From assembly GCF_900109665.1 (NCBI RefSeq), contig NZ_FOAO01000033.1:1-33582 (forward strand): a DNA stretch of 33,582 nt, in the 5' to 3' direction. The notes under the pieces are model-generated. The model had not been told where the DNA came from, did no database searches, and saw only the letters and a program-made list of their open reading frames with translations. The number at the start of each line of letters is the position of its first letter. Positions within the stretch are counted from its first letter, which is position 1. This DNA comes from Blastococcus sp. DSM 46786. GTDB taxonomy: Bacteria > Actinomycetota > Actinomycetes > Mycobacteriales > Geodermatophilaceae. Positions 1 through 7,385 of the stretch are shown here, piece by piece. The position numbers and the translations under genes were made by a program.

Positions 1-71
1 CTAGTGCTGCGGCCTCGAAGGTTGGCCCTGTTCGGTGGTCGCCTGTTTCTGTCGGTGGGGTCGGGCAGGCT

Positions 72-1607
72 GTGGATGTGCCTCGTCATAGGGATCGGTC
101 CGCGGCGCCGGTGGTGCACCGCACCGCCCGGGTAGGGCTGCGGGTGACCGCCGGCCAGCGGCAGCGGCTGTTCGGTCTGCTGCGCTCGGGCGGGGATGTG
201 TGGGCGGCGGTGTTGGAGCTCAACGGCTGGCGTCGCCGGCGCGGTGACCGGCCGTTGGCCGGTTATCAGGAGCTGTGCCGGGAGCTGGCCGCGGCCGGTG
301 AGGGAACGTTCGGCGAGCTGTCCAGCGTGGGGGCGCGGTCGGTGCTGCGCGGCTACTCCGATGCGTGGATCAGCGCCGCCCGTCGCCGCCGGGCCGGTGA
401 GGCGTCGGTTCGGTTTCCGCGGCGGCGGCGCGGGCTGGTGCCGGTGCGCTTCTACGCCGGCACCTTCACCATCGAAACCGATGGCGGGCGACCGCGGGGG
501 CGGCTGCCGGTGGCCCGCGGTCGCCCGCCGTTGTGGGTGCGGCTGGCCCGCCCGCTTCCTTACCCGGTCGAACGGGTGCGCTCGGTGCGGCTGGTACACC
601 AGGGCCGGCGGTTGTTCCTCGACGTCACCGCTGAGGTCCCCGTCGCGACCTATCCGCCCGGCGCCGGCCCCGATCCCGCCCGGATCGCCGGGGTGGACCT
701 GGGCATCATCCATCCCTTCGCCGTCCTGGCCCCACGCGGCGCCGACGGGAAGCGGGATGCCGGGCTGCTGGTGTCAGGGCGGGCGTTGCGCGCCGAGCAC
801 CGGCTGCATCTGGCCGAAGGCAAGGCCCGCGCCCGCGCCACCGCCGCCCGCGCCCCCCGACCGGGCCAGCGCGGCTCCCGGCGGTGGCGCCGCTACCGGG
901 CCCGCGGCCGGCGGCTGGAGGGCCGGCACCGGCGCCGGCTGGCGCAGGCCCGCCACGAGGCCGCGACCGAGGTCGTGCGCTGGGCTGTGGCGCGGCGGAT
1001 CGGCACCCTGGCCGTCGGCGACCCGCGCGGCCTGCTGGCCCGCGATGCCGGGCGGCGCCAGAACAAGGCCGTCCGCGACTGGGCCGTCGGCGACCTGCTG
1101 CACAAACTGGCCGACAAGGCCGAGGCCGCCGGGATCGCCGTGCACCTGGTCGACGAGCGCGGCACCTCCTCCACCTGCCCCGTCTGCACCCGCCGCGTCG
1201 CCAAGCCGCGCGGTCGGATCTTCCGCTGTCCGCACCCCGGGTGCGGCTTCACCGGGCACCGCGACCTGGTCGGTGCCGCCAACATCGCCGCCCGTGCCCC
1301 GGCTCCGGTCGGGACCGCGAGCGGTGGCTCCCTCGTCACCGGATCGCCGCCGGTGACCACGCACCGTCGAGCCGGCCGGCACCTGCCCGGTGCCGGCCGG
1401 TCCCGGCGTGATCCCCGCCGCGGACTCCTCAGCCGGCCCCCGGGCCGGCCGACCTCCACCCATCCGGTGGCCCGTGACGGCGGATCCACCTGGCCCGCCG
1501 TGGCCCGCCCCGAGAACCAGCCCGGTTCCGGGAAGTCGCTCGCCGGCACCCGCCGCGAGGATCAGGCACCGCCCCACCGGGGCAAACCCTGCCTGACACG
1601 GCACTAG
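72..1607 (+). CDS. tnpB: TnpB-family RNA-guided nuclease homologue with altered RuvC-II motif
   Basis: 511 aa from a GTG start. TnpB proteins are RNA-guided DNA nucleases of IS200/IS605 elements and ancestors of Cas12. Visible features: a basic N-terminal region; RuvC-I GVDLGIIHPF with Asp209; a RuvC-II position reading AVGDPRG, where canonical proteins have V-E-D-L, so the usual glutamate is Gly316; VDERGTSS with Glu362; a zinc finger C369-x2-C372 and C386-x4-C391; RuvC-III HRDLVGAANI with Asp398. After RuvC-III there is an unusually long, Pro/Arg-rich, low-complexity tail of about 100 residues that runs through the right-end hairpin and may be coding only by chance. The stop codon TAG lies in the CTAG that is also the antisense recD2 stop. 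The family is certain. Whether it still cuts DNA is not: Glu362 may substitute, or the protein may be nuclease-dead. Confidence 0.92.
   Translation: MDVPRHRDRSAAPVVHRTARVGLRVTAGQRQRLFGLLRSGGDVWAAVLELNGWRRRRGDRPLAGYQELCRELAAAGEGTFGELSSVGARSVLRGYSDAWISAARRRRAGEASVRFPRRRRGLVPVRFYAGTFTIETDGGRPRGRLPVARGRPPLWVRLARPLPYPVERVRSVRLVHQGRRLFLDVTAEVPVATYPPGAGPDPARIAGVDLGIIHPFAVLAPRGADGKRDAGLLVSGRALRAEHRLHLAEGKARARATAARAPRPGQRGSRRWRRYRARGRRLEGRHRRRLAQARHEAATEVVRWAVARRIGTLAVGDPRGLLARDAGRRQNKAVRDWAVGDLLHKLADKAEAAGIAVHLVDERGTSSTCPVCTRRVAKPRGRIFRCPHPGCGFTGHRDLVGAANIAARAPAPVGTASGGSLVTGSPPVTTHRRAGRHLPGAGRSRRDPRRGLLSRPPGRPTSTHPVARDGGSTWPAVARPENQPGSGKSLAGTRREDQAPPHRGKPCLTRH
1562..1596 (+). ncRNA. Nested hairpin at the element right end, candidate omega-RNA scaffold
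   Basis: TCAGGC (1562-1567) pairs with GCCTGA (1591-1596). Inside, GCCCC (1571-1575) pairs with GGGGC (1579-1583) around an ACC loop. The structure overlaps the 3' end of tnpB and stops about 10 bases before the inferred element end. That is where omega-RNAs of TnpB systems fold before running into the flanking guide. An alternative small stem TGCC/GGCA (1590-1593 with 1600-1603) is possible. The RNA itself is inferred. Confidence 0.45.
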
Positions 1608-3574
1608 CCGGACACCTCGCGCAGCAGCTCGGCCAGCCTCGTGCGCCGCGGCCGGACGTCGACGTCGCGCACCGCCCGCGCCAGGGCCGCCCCGCTGGCG
1701 TGCACGACCGACAGGTGCTTCTGCGCCCGCGTGAGCGCGGTGTAGACCAGCGGGCGGGACAGCATGCCGCCCGCCTCCGGCGGGAGCACGACGACGACGC
1801 CGGGCCACTCCGAACCCTGCGCGCGGTGCACGGTGATCGCCCACCCGTGGCGCAGGTCGAACAGCGCCTGCCCGTTCACCGTCACCGGGCCGGAGCTGAA
1901 GTCGACGGTCAGCGAGCCGTCGCCGGTGCCGGTGACCACGCCGACCTCGCCGTTGGCGAACCCCACGGGCTCGAGGTCCATGTGGTTGGCGGTGGCCACG
2001 ACGCGATCGCCCGGGTCGAAGCCGAACACCGCGCCCTCGCCCGGGTTCAGCTGCGCCTTCAGCGCCTTGTTCAGCTCGATCGTGCCGGCCGGCCCGCGGT
2101 GCACCGGGGTGACGACCTGCACCGCACCCGGGTCGATGCCGAGCGCGCGCGGGATCGAGTCGGTGACCAGCTGCACCACCCGGCGGGCCGCCTCGGCGCT
2201 GCCGGTGGCCGGCACGACGACGACCTCGCGGTCGGGGGAGTCCACCGGGGGCAGCTCGCCGCCGCGGACGGCCGACGCCAGCCGGGCGATCGCCCCGCCC
2301 TCGGCCTGCCGGTAGAGGGTGGTCAGCTCGGTCACCGGGACGGCTCGCGAGTCGATGAGGTCGCCCAGCACGTGCCCGGGGCCGATCGAGGGCAGCTGCG
2401 CGGGGTCGCCGACCAGGAGCAGGTGGGTCCCGTCGGGGCAGGCCTCCAGCAGCGCGGCGGTGAGCTCGACGTCGAGCATGGAGGCCTCGTCGACCACCAC
2501 GACGTCGGCGTCCAGCGGCCACTCCTCGTTGCGGGAGAACCCGCCGGAGGCACCCTGCGCGCCGAGCAGCCGGTGCACGGTGACCGCCGGGTGGTCGGTG
2601 AGCTCCTCCAGCCGCTTGGCCGCCCGACCGGTGGGCGCGGCCAGCGCCACGTCGGTGCCCTTGGTGCGCAGCAGTTGCACGATCGCGGCGACCGTGCGGC
2701 TCTTGCCCGTGCCCGGGCCCCCGGTGAGCAGGCTGACCCCGGCCGAGAGCACCTGGGCCACGGCCTTCTTCTGCGCCTCGTCCAGCCCCTTGGCGACCGA
2801 GCGCACCGAGGCGGGGTCGGCGATCCGCTCCGCGGCGGCGGCGAGCCGGGCGACGTTCTCGGCCACCGCCTCCTCGGCCATGCCGTACCGGGCCAGCGAC
2901 AGCGTCCGCAGCGCGGGATCCGGTTCGGCTTGCTCTGCGCCGTCGTCCCCACCCGCCCGGTCCTCGTCGAACTCCGGCTCCGGCGGCTCGTGCTCGAGCA
3001 CGTCACCGGAGTCGACGGCGGCCACGACCGCGGCAGCGGGGTCGGCGACCCCCTCGGCCTGCAGCGCCGCCACGACCAGCTCGACGGGCAGCACGGTGTG
3101 CCCGTCCCGGGTCGCGGTGCGCAGGGTGAGCCCCACGATCGCCCGCCCGCGCCGGGCGTCCTGCCGGTCGGCGCCCTTGAGCACGGCGATCGCCAGCCGG
3201 TCGGCGTCGGTGAGCGTGACCCCGGAGAGCCCCAGCAGCGCCCAGGGGTCGTCGCGCAGCCGGCGGGCGGCGTCGGGGCCGAGCGCGTCGGCGACGCCGG
3301 CGGCCAGCTTGGCAGGCAGGCCCGCGCCCACCAGGAGCTCGACCACCTCGTAGGTGGGGGCGGCGGCCAGGAAGCTGGAGAACAGCCGTTCAGCGCGCTG
3401 CCGGCCCACCCGCGGCAGTTTCAGCAGCCGGTCGGCGGTGACGTCGTCGGGGGTGGTGATGCCGGCGGCGGGCAGCTCGGCCGCGGCACGCTTGCCGAGC
3501 CCCGGCCACAGCCCTGCGGTGCAGAACGCGGCGAAGACCAGGTCCGGGCCGGGGGTCGTCGGGTCGGCGCTCAC
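1604..3574 (-). CDS. RecD2-like superfamily 1B DNA helicase
   Basis: 656 aa from GTG at 3574. This start overlaps the aldo/keto reductase stop in a GTGA arrangement; the open frame continues upstream but only antiparallel to real gene sequence. The N-terminus has helix-hairpin-helix-like segments (LLKLPRVGRQRAERL, about residues 50-64), then an acidic linker (about 205-235). The helicase core shows Walker A GGPGTGKS (285-292), Walker B VVVVDEAS (Asp362-Glu363), LVGDPAQLPSIGPG, a TLYRQAEGGAIA motif III/IV region, VVTPVHRGPAG, and a UvrD-C-type end ITVHRAQGSEWPGVVVV...YTALTRAQ. RecD2 proteins are 5'-3' helicases acting in recombination or repair without RecBC. It is shorter than Bacillus RecD2 (about 800 aa). 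Its TAG stop is the CTAG shared with the tnpB end, so the last residues or stop may have been set by the insertion. Confidence 0.9.
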   Translation of the reverse strand: MSADPTTPGPDLVFAAFCTAGLWPGLGKRAAAELPAAGITTPDDVTADRLLKLPRVGRQRAERLFSSFLAAAPTYEVVELLVGAGLPAKLAAGVADALGPDAARRLRDDPWALLGLSGVTLTDADRLAIAVLKGADRQDARRGRAIVGLTLRTATRDGHTVLPVELVVAALQAEGVADPAAAVVAAVDSGDVLEHEPPEPEFDEDRAGGDDGAEQAEPDPALRTLSLARYGMAEEAVAENVARLAAAAERIADPASVRSVAKGLDEAQKKAVAQVLSAGVSLLTGGPGTGKSRTVAAIVQLLRTKGTDVALAAPTGRAAKRLEELTDHPAVTVHRLLGAQGASGGFSRNEEWPLDADVVVVDEASMLDVELTAALLEACPDGTHLLLVGDPAQLPSIGPGHVLGDLIDSRAVPVTELTTLYRQAEGGAIARLASAVRGGELPPVDSPDREVVVVPATGSAEAARRVVQLVTDSIPRALGIDPGAVQVVTPVHRGPAGTIELNKALKAQLNPGEGAVFGFDPGDRVVATANHMDLEPVGFANGEVGVVTGTGDGSLTVDFSSGPVTVNGQALFDLRHGWAITVHRAQGSEWPGVVVVLPPEAGGMLSRPLVYTALTRAQKHLSVVHASGAALARAVRDVDVRPRRTRLAELLREVSG

Positions 3575-4551
3575 CGGTCCGACCGGCGATCGGGGTAGCT
3601 GAAGTGCGGGGCGGAGACGTCCTCCAGCGCCGTGCGGATCGCCGCGGGCAGGCGGACGCCGTCGGCGTCGAGGGACGCCTGCAGCTGCTGGGCGGTGCGG
3701 GCCCCCACCACCGGCGCGACGACGCCGGGCCGGTCGCGCACCCAGGCGAGCGCCACCGCCAGCGGCGTGGTGCCCAGACCCTGGGCTGCGGTGATCACCG
3801 CCTCGACGATGCGGTCGGCGGTGGCCGAGCGGAGGCCGTCGATGAAGCCCTGCCACTGCGCGGAGGCACCGCGGGACTCCGAGGGCGTGCTGTGCCGGTA
3901 CTTGCCGGTGAGCAGGCCCCGGCCCAGCGGCGACCAGGCGAGGACGCCCAGGCCCAGCGCCTCGGCGGCCGGCACGACCTCGCGCTCGACGCCGCGCTGC
4001 AGCAGGGAGTACTCGACCTGGGTGCTCACCAGGGGGGTGCGCCCCGGCCAGGCCTTCTGCCAGGTCGCGGCCTGGGCGGTCTGCCAGCCGGTGAAGTTGC
4101 TCACGCCGACGTAGCGCGCCCGGCCCGAGGAGACGGCCAGGTCGCAGGCGGCCAGCGTCTCCTCCAGCGGCGTCGACTCGTCCCAGGCGTGCAGCTGCCA
4201 GAGGTCCACGTAGTCCAGGCCGAGGCGCTCCAGCGACGCGTCCAGCGCCGAGATCAGGTGGCCCCGCGAGGCGCCACGGCCCATCGGACCGGGACCGGTG
4301 CGCCCGACGGCCTTCGTGGCGACCAGCACCTGCGACCGGGGGACGACGTCGGCGAGCAGGTGGCCCAGGGTGCGCTCGCTCTCACCTTCGCAGTAGACGT
4401 CGGCGGTGTCGACCAGCGTGCCGCCGGCGTCGACGAAGGCCGTGAGCTGCATGGCGGCCTCGTCCTCGTCGGTGTCGCCGCCCCAGGTCATCGTCCCCAG
4501 CGCGAGCCGGGACACGATCAGACCGCTGCGTCCCAACGCCCGTTGCTCCAC
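3571..4551 (-). CDS. Aldo/keto reductase
   Basis: 326 aa. GTG at 4551 is chosen because a TAGGTT -10 box lies 8 bases upstream, as for other leaderless genes here, and the protein then begins VEQRALGRSGLIVSRLALGT, the standard family N-terminus. The AKR catalytic tetrad is visible: Asp48 and Tyr53 in VDTADVY, Lys80 in LVATKAVG, His121 in LWQLHAWD. The GVSNFTGWQ segment and the C-terminal VVAPVVGARTAQQLQ (NADPH pyrophosphate-binding region) are also present. It is a cytosolic NADPH-dependent carbonyl reductase of the YajO/Tas type; the substrate cannot be read from sequence. The stop overlaps the recD2-like start by four bases, so the two are probably co-transcribed and translationally coupled, although their functions look unrelated. 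Confidence 0.93.
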   Translation of the reverse strand: MEQRALGRSGLIVSRLALGTMTWGGDTDEDEAAMQLTAFVDAGGTLVDTADVYCEGESERTLGHLLADVVPRSQVLVATKAVGRTGPGPMGRGASRGHLISALDASLERLGLDYVDLWQLHAWDESTPLEETLAACDLAVSSGRARYVGVSNFTGWQTAQAATWQKAWPGRTPLVSTQVEYSLLQRGVEREVVPAAEALGLGVLAWSPLGRGLLTGKYRHSTPSESRGASAQWQGFIDGLRSATADRIVEAVITAAQGLGTTPLAVALAWVRDRPGVVAPVVGARTAQQLQASLDADGVRLPAAIRTALEDVSAPHFSYPDRRSDR

Positions 4552-4559
4552 GACCGGCC

Positions 4560-4565
4560 AACCTA
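4560..4565 (-). promoter_or_regulatory. -10 box TAGGTT, probable leaderless promoter of the aldo/keto reductase
   Basis: On the minus strand TAGGTT is followed by 8 bases and then the GTG start at 4551. There is no convincing Shine-Dalgarno sequence between them. This matches the -10-to-start spacing of leaderless actinobacterial transcripts. Confidence 0.5.
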
Positions 4566-4640
4566 CCGCCGTCGACCGACGGTCACCCGGGAGCACCGGG
4601 ACCTTCGGGGCGGCGCGCCGGGTGTCCCGGCGCCGACGCC

Positions 4641-4646
4641 TAGGGT
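4641..4646 (+). promoter_or_regulatory. -10 box TAGGGT upstream of the uppP leader
   Basis: TAGGGT lies 8 bases before a GTG at 4655 and 66 bases before the uppP start. Given the spacing seen at other genes here, transcription would begin at or near 4653-4655, giving either a roughly 60-base leader for uppP or a leaderless upstream ORF. Confidence 0.45.
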
Positions 4647-4654
4647 GAGCACCC

Positions 4655-4711
4655 GTGCCCGAACGCTCCTGCTCCCGCCCGGCTGCCCGTGTCCTGACCG
4701 GGGGGTGCTGA
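4655..4711 (+). CDS. Possible 18-codon leader peptide upstream of uppP
   Basis: GTG at 4655, 8 bases after a TAGGGT box, opens an 18-codon frame ([18 protein letters not shown]) ending TGA at 4709-4711. One base later the uppP GTG begins. Its last three codons are Gly-Gly-Cys and it holds four arginines. The arrangement suggests re-initiation or translational coupling, but so short a frame can arise by chance. It is inferred only from the promoter-like box and the tight junction. Confidence 0.3.
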   Translation: MPERSCSRPAARVLTGGC

Positions 4712-4712
4712 G

Positions 4713-5579
4713 GTGGGCTGGATCGAAGCCGTGGTCCTCGGCCTGGTACAGGGGCTCACCGAGTTCCTGCCCATCTCCTCCAGCGCGCACCTGCGCGTGG
4801 TCGGGGAGGCCTTCGGCTGGGAGGATCCCGGCGCGGCGTTCACCGCGATCACCCAGATCGGCACCGAGGCCGCCGTGCTGCTGTACTTCCGGCACGACAT
4901 CTGGCGGATCATCACCGCCTGGGTCGCCTCGCTGGGTGGGCGCCGGAAGGGCGACCCCGACGCCCGCATGGGCTGGCTGATCATCGTCGGCACGCTGCCG
5001 ATCGTCGTCCTGGGGCTGCTGTTCCAGGACTCCATCGAGACGACGTTCCGCGACCTGCGGATCACGGCGACGGCGCTCATCCTGTTCTCCCTGGTGCTGT
5101 TCTGGGCCGATCGCGTCGGCGCCAAGCAGCGCGAGCTCCGGGAGCTGACCGTCGGGCACGGCATCGCCTTCGGCTTCGCCCAGGCGATGGCGCTGATCCC
5201 CGGCGTCTCCCGCTCCGGCGGCACCATCACCGCCGGCCTCTTCCTCGGTTACACCCGGGCGGCGGCGGCCCGGTACTCGTTCCTGCTGGCCGTGCCCGCC
5301 GTGCTGGGCGCGGGCTTCTTCCAGGTGTACGAAGTGCTCACCGGGGACGTCGCCGGCCCGCCGATCGCCTGGGGGCCGACCATCCTGGCCACCGTCCTGG
5401 CGTTCGCCGTGGGCCTGGTCGTCATCGCCTGGCTGCTGCGCTACCTCGACCGGGGCAGCTACGTGCCGTTCGTCGTCTACCGCATCGTGCTCGGGCTGCT
5501 CATCCTCGGCCTGGTGTTCACCGGCGTGCTGGACCCGGCCACGCCCGTCGACGTCACGCCGACGCCGATCCCGCGCTGA
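4713..5579 (+). CDS. uppP: Undecaprenyl-diphosphatase UppP (BacA family)
   Basis: 288 aa, GTG start giving [27 protein letters not shown], the characteristic BacA N-terminus. This integral membrane enzyme removes a phosphate from undecaprenyl pyrophosphate, recycling the lipid carrier for peptidoglycan and other wall polymers and conferring bacitracin tolerance. Both signature motifs are present: [14 protein letters not shown] near residues 14-27, with the catalytic Glu and Ser run, and [13 protein letters not shown] around residues 160-172. About eight hydrophobic segments follow the usual pattern, and the length is normal. It is transcribed alone, divergently from the aldo/keto reductase, and ends five bases before an 18-bp hairpin terminator shared with the convergent AMIN-like gene. 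Confidence 0.97.
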   Translation: MGWIEAVVLGLVQGLTEFLPISSSAHLRVVGEAFGWEDPGAAFTAITQIGTEAAVLLYFRHDIWRIITAWVASLGGRRKGDPDARMGWLIIVGTLPIVVLGLLFQDSIETTFRDLRITATALILFSLVLFWADRVGAKQRELRELTVGHGIAFGFAQAMALIPGVSRSGGTITAGLFLGYTRAAAARYSFLLAVPAVLGAGFFQVYEVLTGDVAGPPIAWGPTILATVLAFAVGLVVIAWLLRYLDRGSYVPFVVYRIVLGLLILGLVFTGVLDPATPVDVTPTPIPR

Positions 5580-5584
5580 CCGCA

Positions 5585-5625
5585 CCCTCGCGACCCGGAG
5601 CCCGACCGGCTCCGGGTCGCGAGGG
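5585..5625. terminator. Bidirectional 18-bp hairpin between uppP and the AMIN-like gene
   Basis: CCCTCGCGACCCGGAGCC (5585-5602) pairs perfectly with its complement at 5608-5625 around the five-base loop CGACC. There is no U-tract, as usual in high-GC actinobacteria. It lies between two convergent genes and can serve both. Confidence 0.85.
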
Positions 5626-5637
5626 GTGCTGGGGAGC

Positions 5638-7203
5638 TCAGCCCTCCGTGCCGGCGTCGAGGTCGAGCGTCTCGATCATCGCGTCGAGCACCGCGACGTT
5701 GCGTCGGTAGTCGAACATCGGCAGGCCGATGGTGTCGGCGACCAGCGTGCGCGGGCCGTTCTCGCCGTCCGGCACCCGGATGGCGTACCGGGTCGAGGGC
5801 GTGCCCTGGGGCCAGAGGCCCTCACCGGTGGCGGTCCGCTCGATCCGCACCGACTCCCGGCCGTCCACGGTCAACTCGCGGCGCACCTGCTCGCCGGGCC
5901 GTTCCTGGGTCACCCGGTCGAAGGCCACCGACTCGACCGAGAACGCGATCGCGGCAACGCGCACGTCGGTGGCGTCGGGCACGTCGAAGTCCTGCGGGGA
6001 GAACCGGCTGCAGGACGGCACGGTCTCACCGGCGTTGACCGCCCAGTCCGACGGGTGGTCGACGGTGTACCCGGCCGGGCTGGTGCACGTCTCGCCGAGG
6101 GTGACGCCGTCGCCGGGCACCCGGTCCAGCACGTCGATCACGATGCGCTGCGGATCGGACAACCGGGCGACGGCGAACGGGCGGCGCTGGTCCAGCCCGG
6201 CGAAGAACGAGTACCGGCCCTCGAAGAGGCTGTCGGCGACCAGGGCCTGCAGCGTGCTCGTCCCGGCGATCTCCAGCTGCTCCTGGCCCTCCCAGGGCGT
6301 GACACCCTCGGGGGCATCGGCCGGGAGGAGCAGGTTGGTCAGCGTGATCTCCAGCGTGGTGCCGCCGGGAACCTGCACCGGCTCGCCGGAGCCCTGGCTG
6401 CGCGGGTCCTCGGTGTAGCCGACCTCGTAGCCGGCCTCGCCGTCCCCGGCGAGCTCGAAGACGATCCGGTCGAAGCCGTCGTGTGCCCCCAGCCGGACGT
6501 CGGTCAGCGTGACCGGCGACCCGGTCGCCTCTGCGTCGACGTCGGCGGTGCCGCCCTGGCCGATCGGCTCGAGGGTGCCGGAGCCGTCGTCCTCACCGGG
6601 CTGGTGCAGGACGTCGACGACCAGCCGGGCGGGGTCGGAGAACGTGGTGACGCCGAAGGGCACCCGCTCCTCCAGCCCGATCGTCCAGGCGAGCATCGAC
6701 TCGAAGTCGCCCGTCTGGACCGCCTCGGTGATCACCTGGCCGCCGGGGGCGGTGAGCTGCTCGCGCCCGGTGTAGGTCTCGCGCGGCTGCTCGCCGGACA
6801 GGTCGACGCCGCTGGCGGGGCTGACCCGGACCTGCAGGAACGCGGAGCCGGCGACGCCGACCTGCCGACCGGAGCCGTCCTCGGTGATCGGCGGCTCGAC
6901 GTAACCGACCCGGTAGCTGGGGACCTCGTCGCCCTCGAACTCGAGGACGAACCGGTCGAAGTCCTGGTGCCCGGCGGCGCGCACGTCGGTCAGGTAGGCC
7001 GTGGAGCCACCGGCGGGGAAGTCCCCGGTGTCCACGGTCCCGGTGCCGGGGTTGCCGACGGGGGGCAGCGGCTGGTCGGCCGACTGCAGGATGCCGGGCG
7101 GACCCGGCTCGGTCGGGACGACGGTCGGTGGTGGGGCGGTCGGGGCGCCGGCGGTCACCAGCAGGGTGCTGGCGCCCAGTCCGGCGAGGAGCAGTCGCAT
7201 CAT
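5638..7203 (-). CDS. Secreted protein with tandem AMIN-like domains
   Basis: 521 aa from ATG at 7203; a second ATG follows at once, and GGAAGG lies 10 bases upstream. Residues 1 to about 20 form a Sec signal peptide (MMRLLLAGLGASTLLVTAGA) with no lipobox cysteine, followed by a Pro/Thr-rich linker. Two homologous AMIN-like domains occupy about residues 68-200 and 231-360. Each runs from a T-D-V-R-x-x-x-H-x-x-F-D-R motif through G-Y to a closing L/I-V-V/I-D-V-L strand. A C-terminal domain (about 365-521) has two cysteines, perhaps a disulfide, and resembles the lipoprotein-type domain found beside AMIN-like repeats. AMIN domains bind peptidoglycan or envelope partners; no enzyme domain is fused here, so a wall-associated structural or binding role is inferred. 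It is convergent with uppP and divergent from the histidine phosphatase. Confidence 0.85.
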   Translation of the reverse strand: MMRLLLAGLGASTLLVTAGAPTAPPPTVVPTEPGPPGILQSADQPLPPVGNPGTGTVDTGDFPAGGSTAYLTDVRAAGHQDFDRFVLEFEGDEVPSYRVGYVEPPITEDGSGRQVGVAGSAFLQVRVSPASGVDLSGEQPRETYTGREQLTAPGGQVITEAVQTGDFESMLAWTIGLEERVPFGVTTFSDPARLVVDVLHQPGEDDGSGTLEPIGQGGTADVDAEATGSPVTLTDVRLGAHDGFDRIVFELAGDGEAGYEVGYTEDPRSQGSGEPVQVPGGTTLEITLTNLLLPADAPEGVTPWEGQEQLEIAGTSTLQALVADSLFEGRYSFFAGLDQRRPFAVARLSDPQRIVIDVLDRVPGDGVTLGETCTSPAGYTVDHPSDWAVNAGETVPSCSRFSPQDFDVPDATDVRVAAIAFSVESVAFDRVTQERPGEQVRRELTVDGRESVRIERTATGEGLWPQGTPSTRYAIRVPDGENGPRTLVADTIGLPMFDYRRNVAVLDAMIETLDLDAGTEG

Positions 7204-7224
7204 CGCGATCTCGCCTTCCGGTCT

Positions 7225-7236
7225 CGGGTTTCCGGT
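7225..7236 (-). promoter_or_regulatory. Leader motif ACCGGAAACCCG upstream of the AMIN-like gene
   Basis: The same 12-mer occurs on the minus strand 20 bases before copC (23042-23053); here it lies 21 bases before the ATG. Both genes encode exported proteins. It could be part of a promoter, an operator or a leader RNA. The shared position is the only evidence. Confidence 0.3.
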
Positions 7237-7373
7237 CCCTCGGAGGCCTGCCCGCGGGCTGCGCTCCCGAACCCGGCTCGGCATCCCGACACCGGATCGT
7301 CACGTGGACCAGGCGGCCGGGAGGGGTCCGCGTCCAGGTGGGCCGCGGGAACGGGTGCCGGACGGGCAGCGCC

Positions 7374-7379
7374 TACGCT
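7374..7379 (+). promoter_or_regulatory. -10 box TACGCT, leaderless promoter of the histidine phosphatase
   Basis: TACGCT is followed by six bases and the GTG at 7386, the same spacing as at DUF3090 and mshC. Confidence 0.55.
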
Positions 7380-7385
7380 CGCCCG

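Larger units (their letters stand above)
1..1607 (+). mobile_element. Stand-alone TnpB insertion element (IS200/IS605 superfamily, IS1341-like), boundaries inferred
   Basis: One transposon-type gene, tnpB, fills the segment and no TnpA (Y1) or serine recombinase is present, as in IS1341-type elements mobilised in trans. CTAG stands at 1-4 and again at 1604-1607. Extended by three bases these read CTAGTGC and GCACTAG, which are inverted complements. The right end carries a nested hairpin (1562-1596), typical of the subterminal palindromes and omega-RNA scaffold of this superfamily. The left boundary coincides with the window edge, so the true end could lie further left. Confidence 0.6.

Noticed and set aside
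1310..1607. C-terminal 100 residues of TnpB as an extra functional domain
   Set aside because: The stretch is Pro/Arg/Gly-rich without motif and runs through the structured right end of the element; read-through of a GC-rich frame is a simpler explanation.
1700..3598. Long plus-strand frames over the helicase gene
   Set aside because: The minus strand encodes a helicase with Walker A, Walker B and motif VI in order; the plus-strand translations are repetitive and unrecognisable.
3575..3856. N-terminal extension of the helicase beyond 3574
   Set aside because: The extra frame lies antiparallel-free but out of frame within the aldo/keto reductase coding region, shows no family sequence, and the GTGA overlap gives a natural start at 3574.
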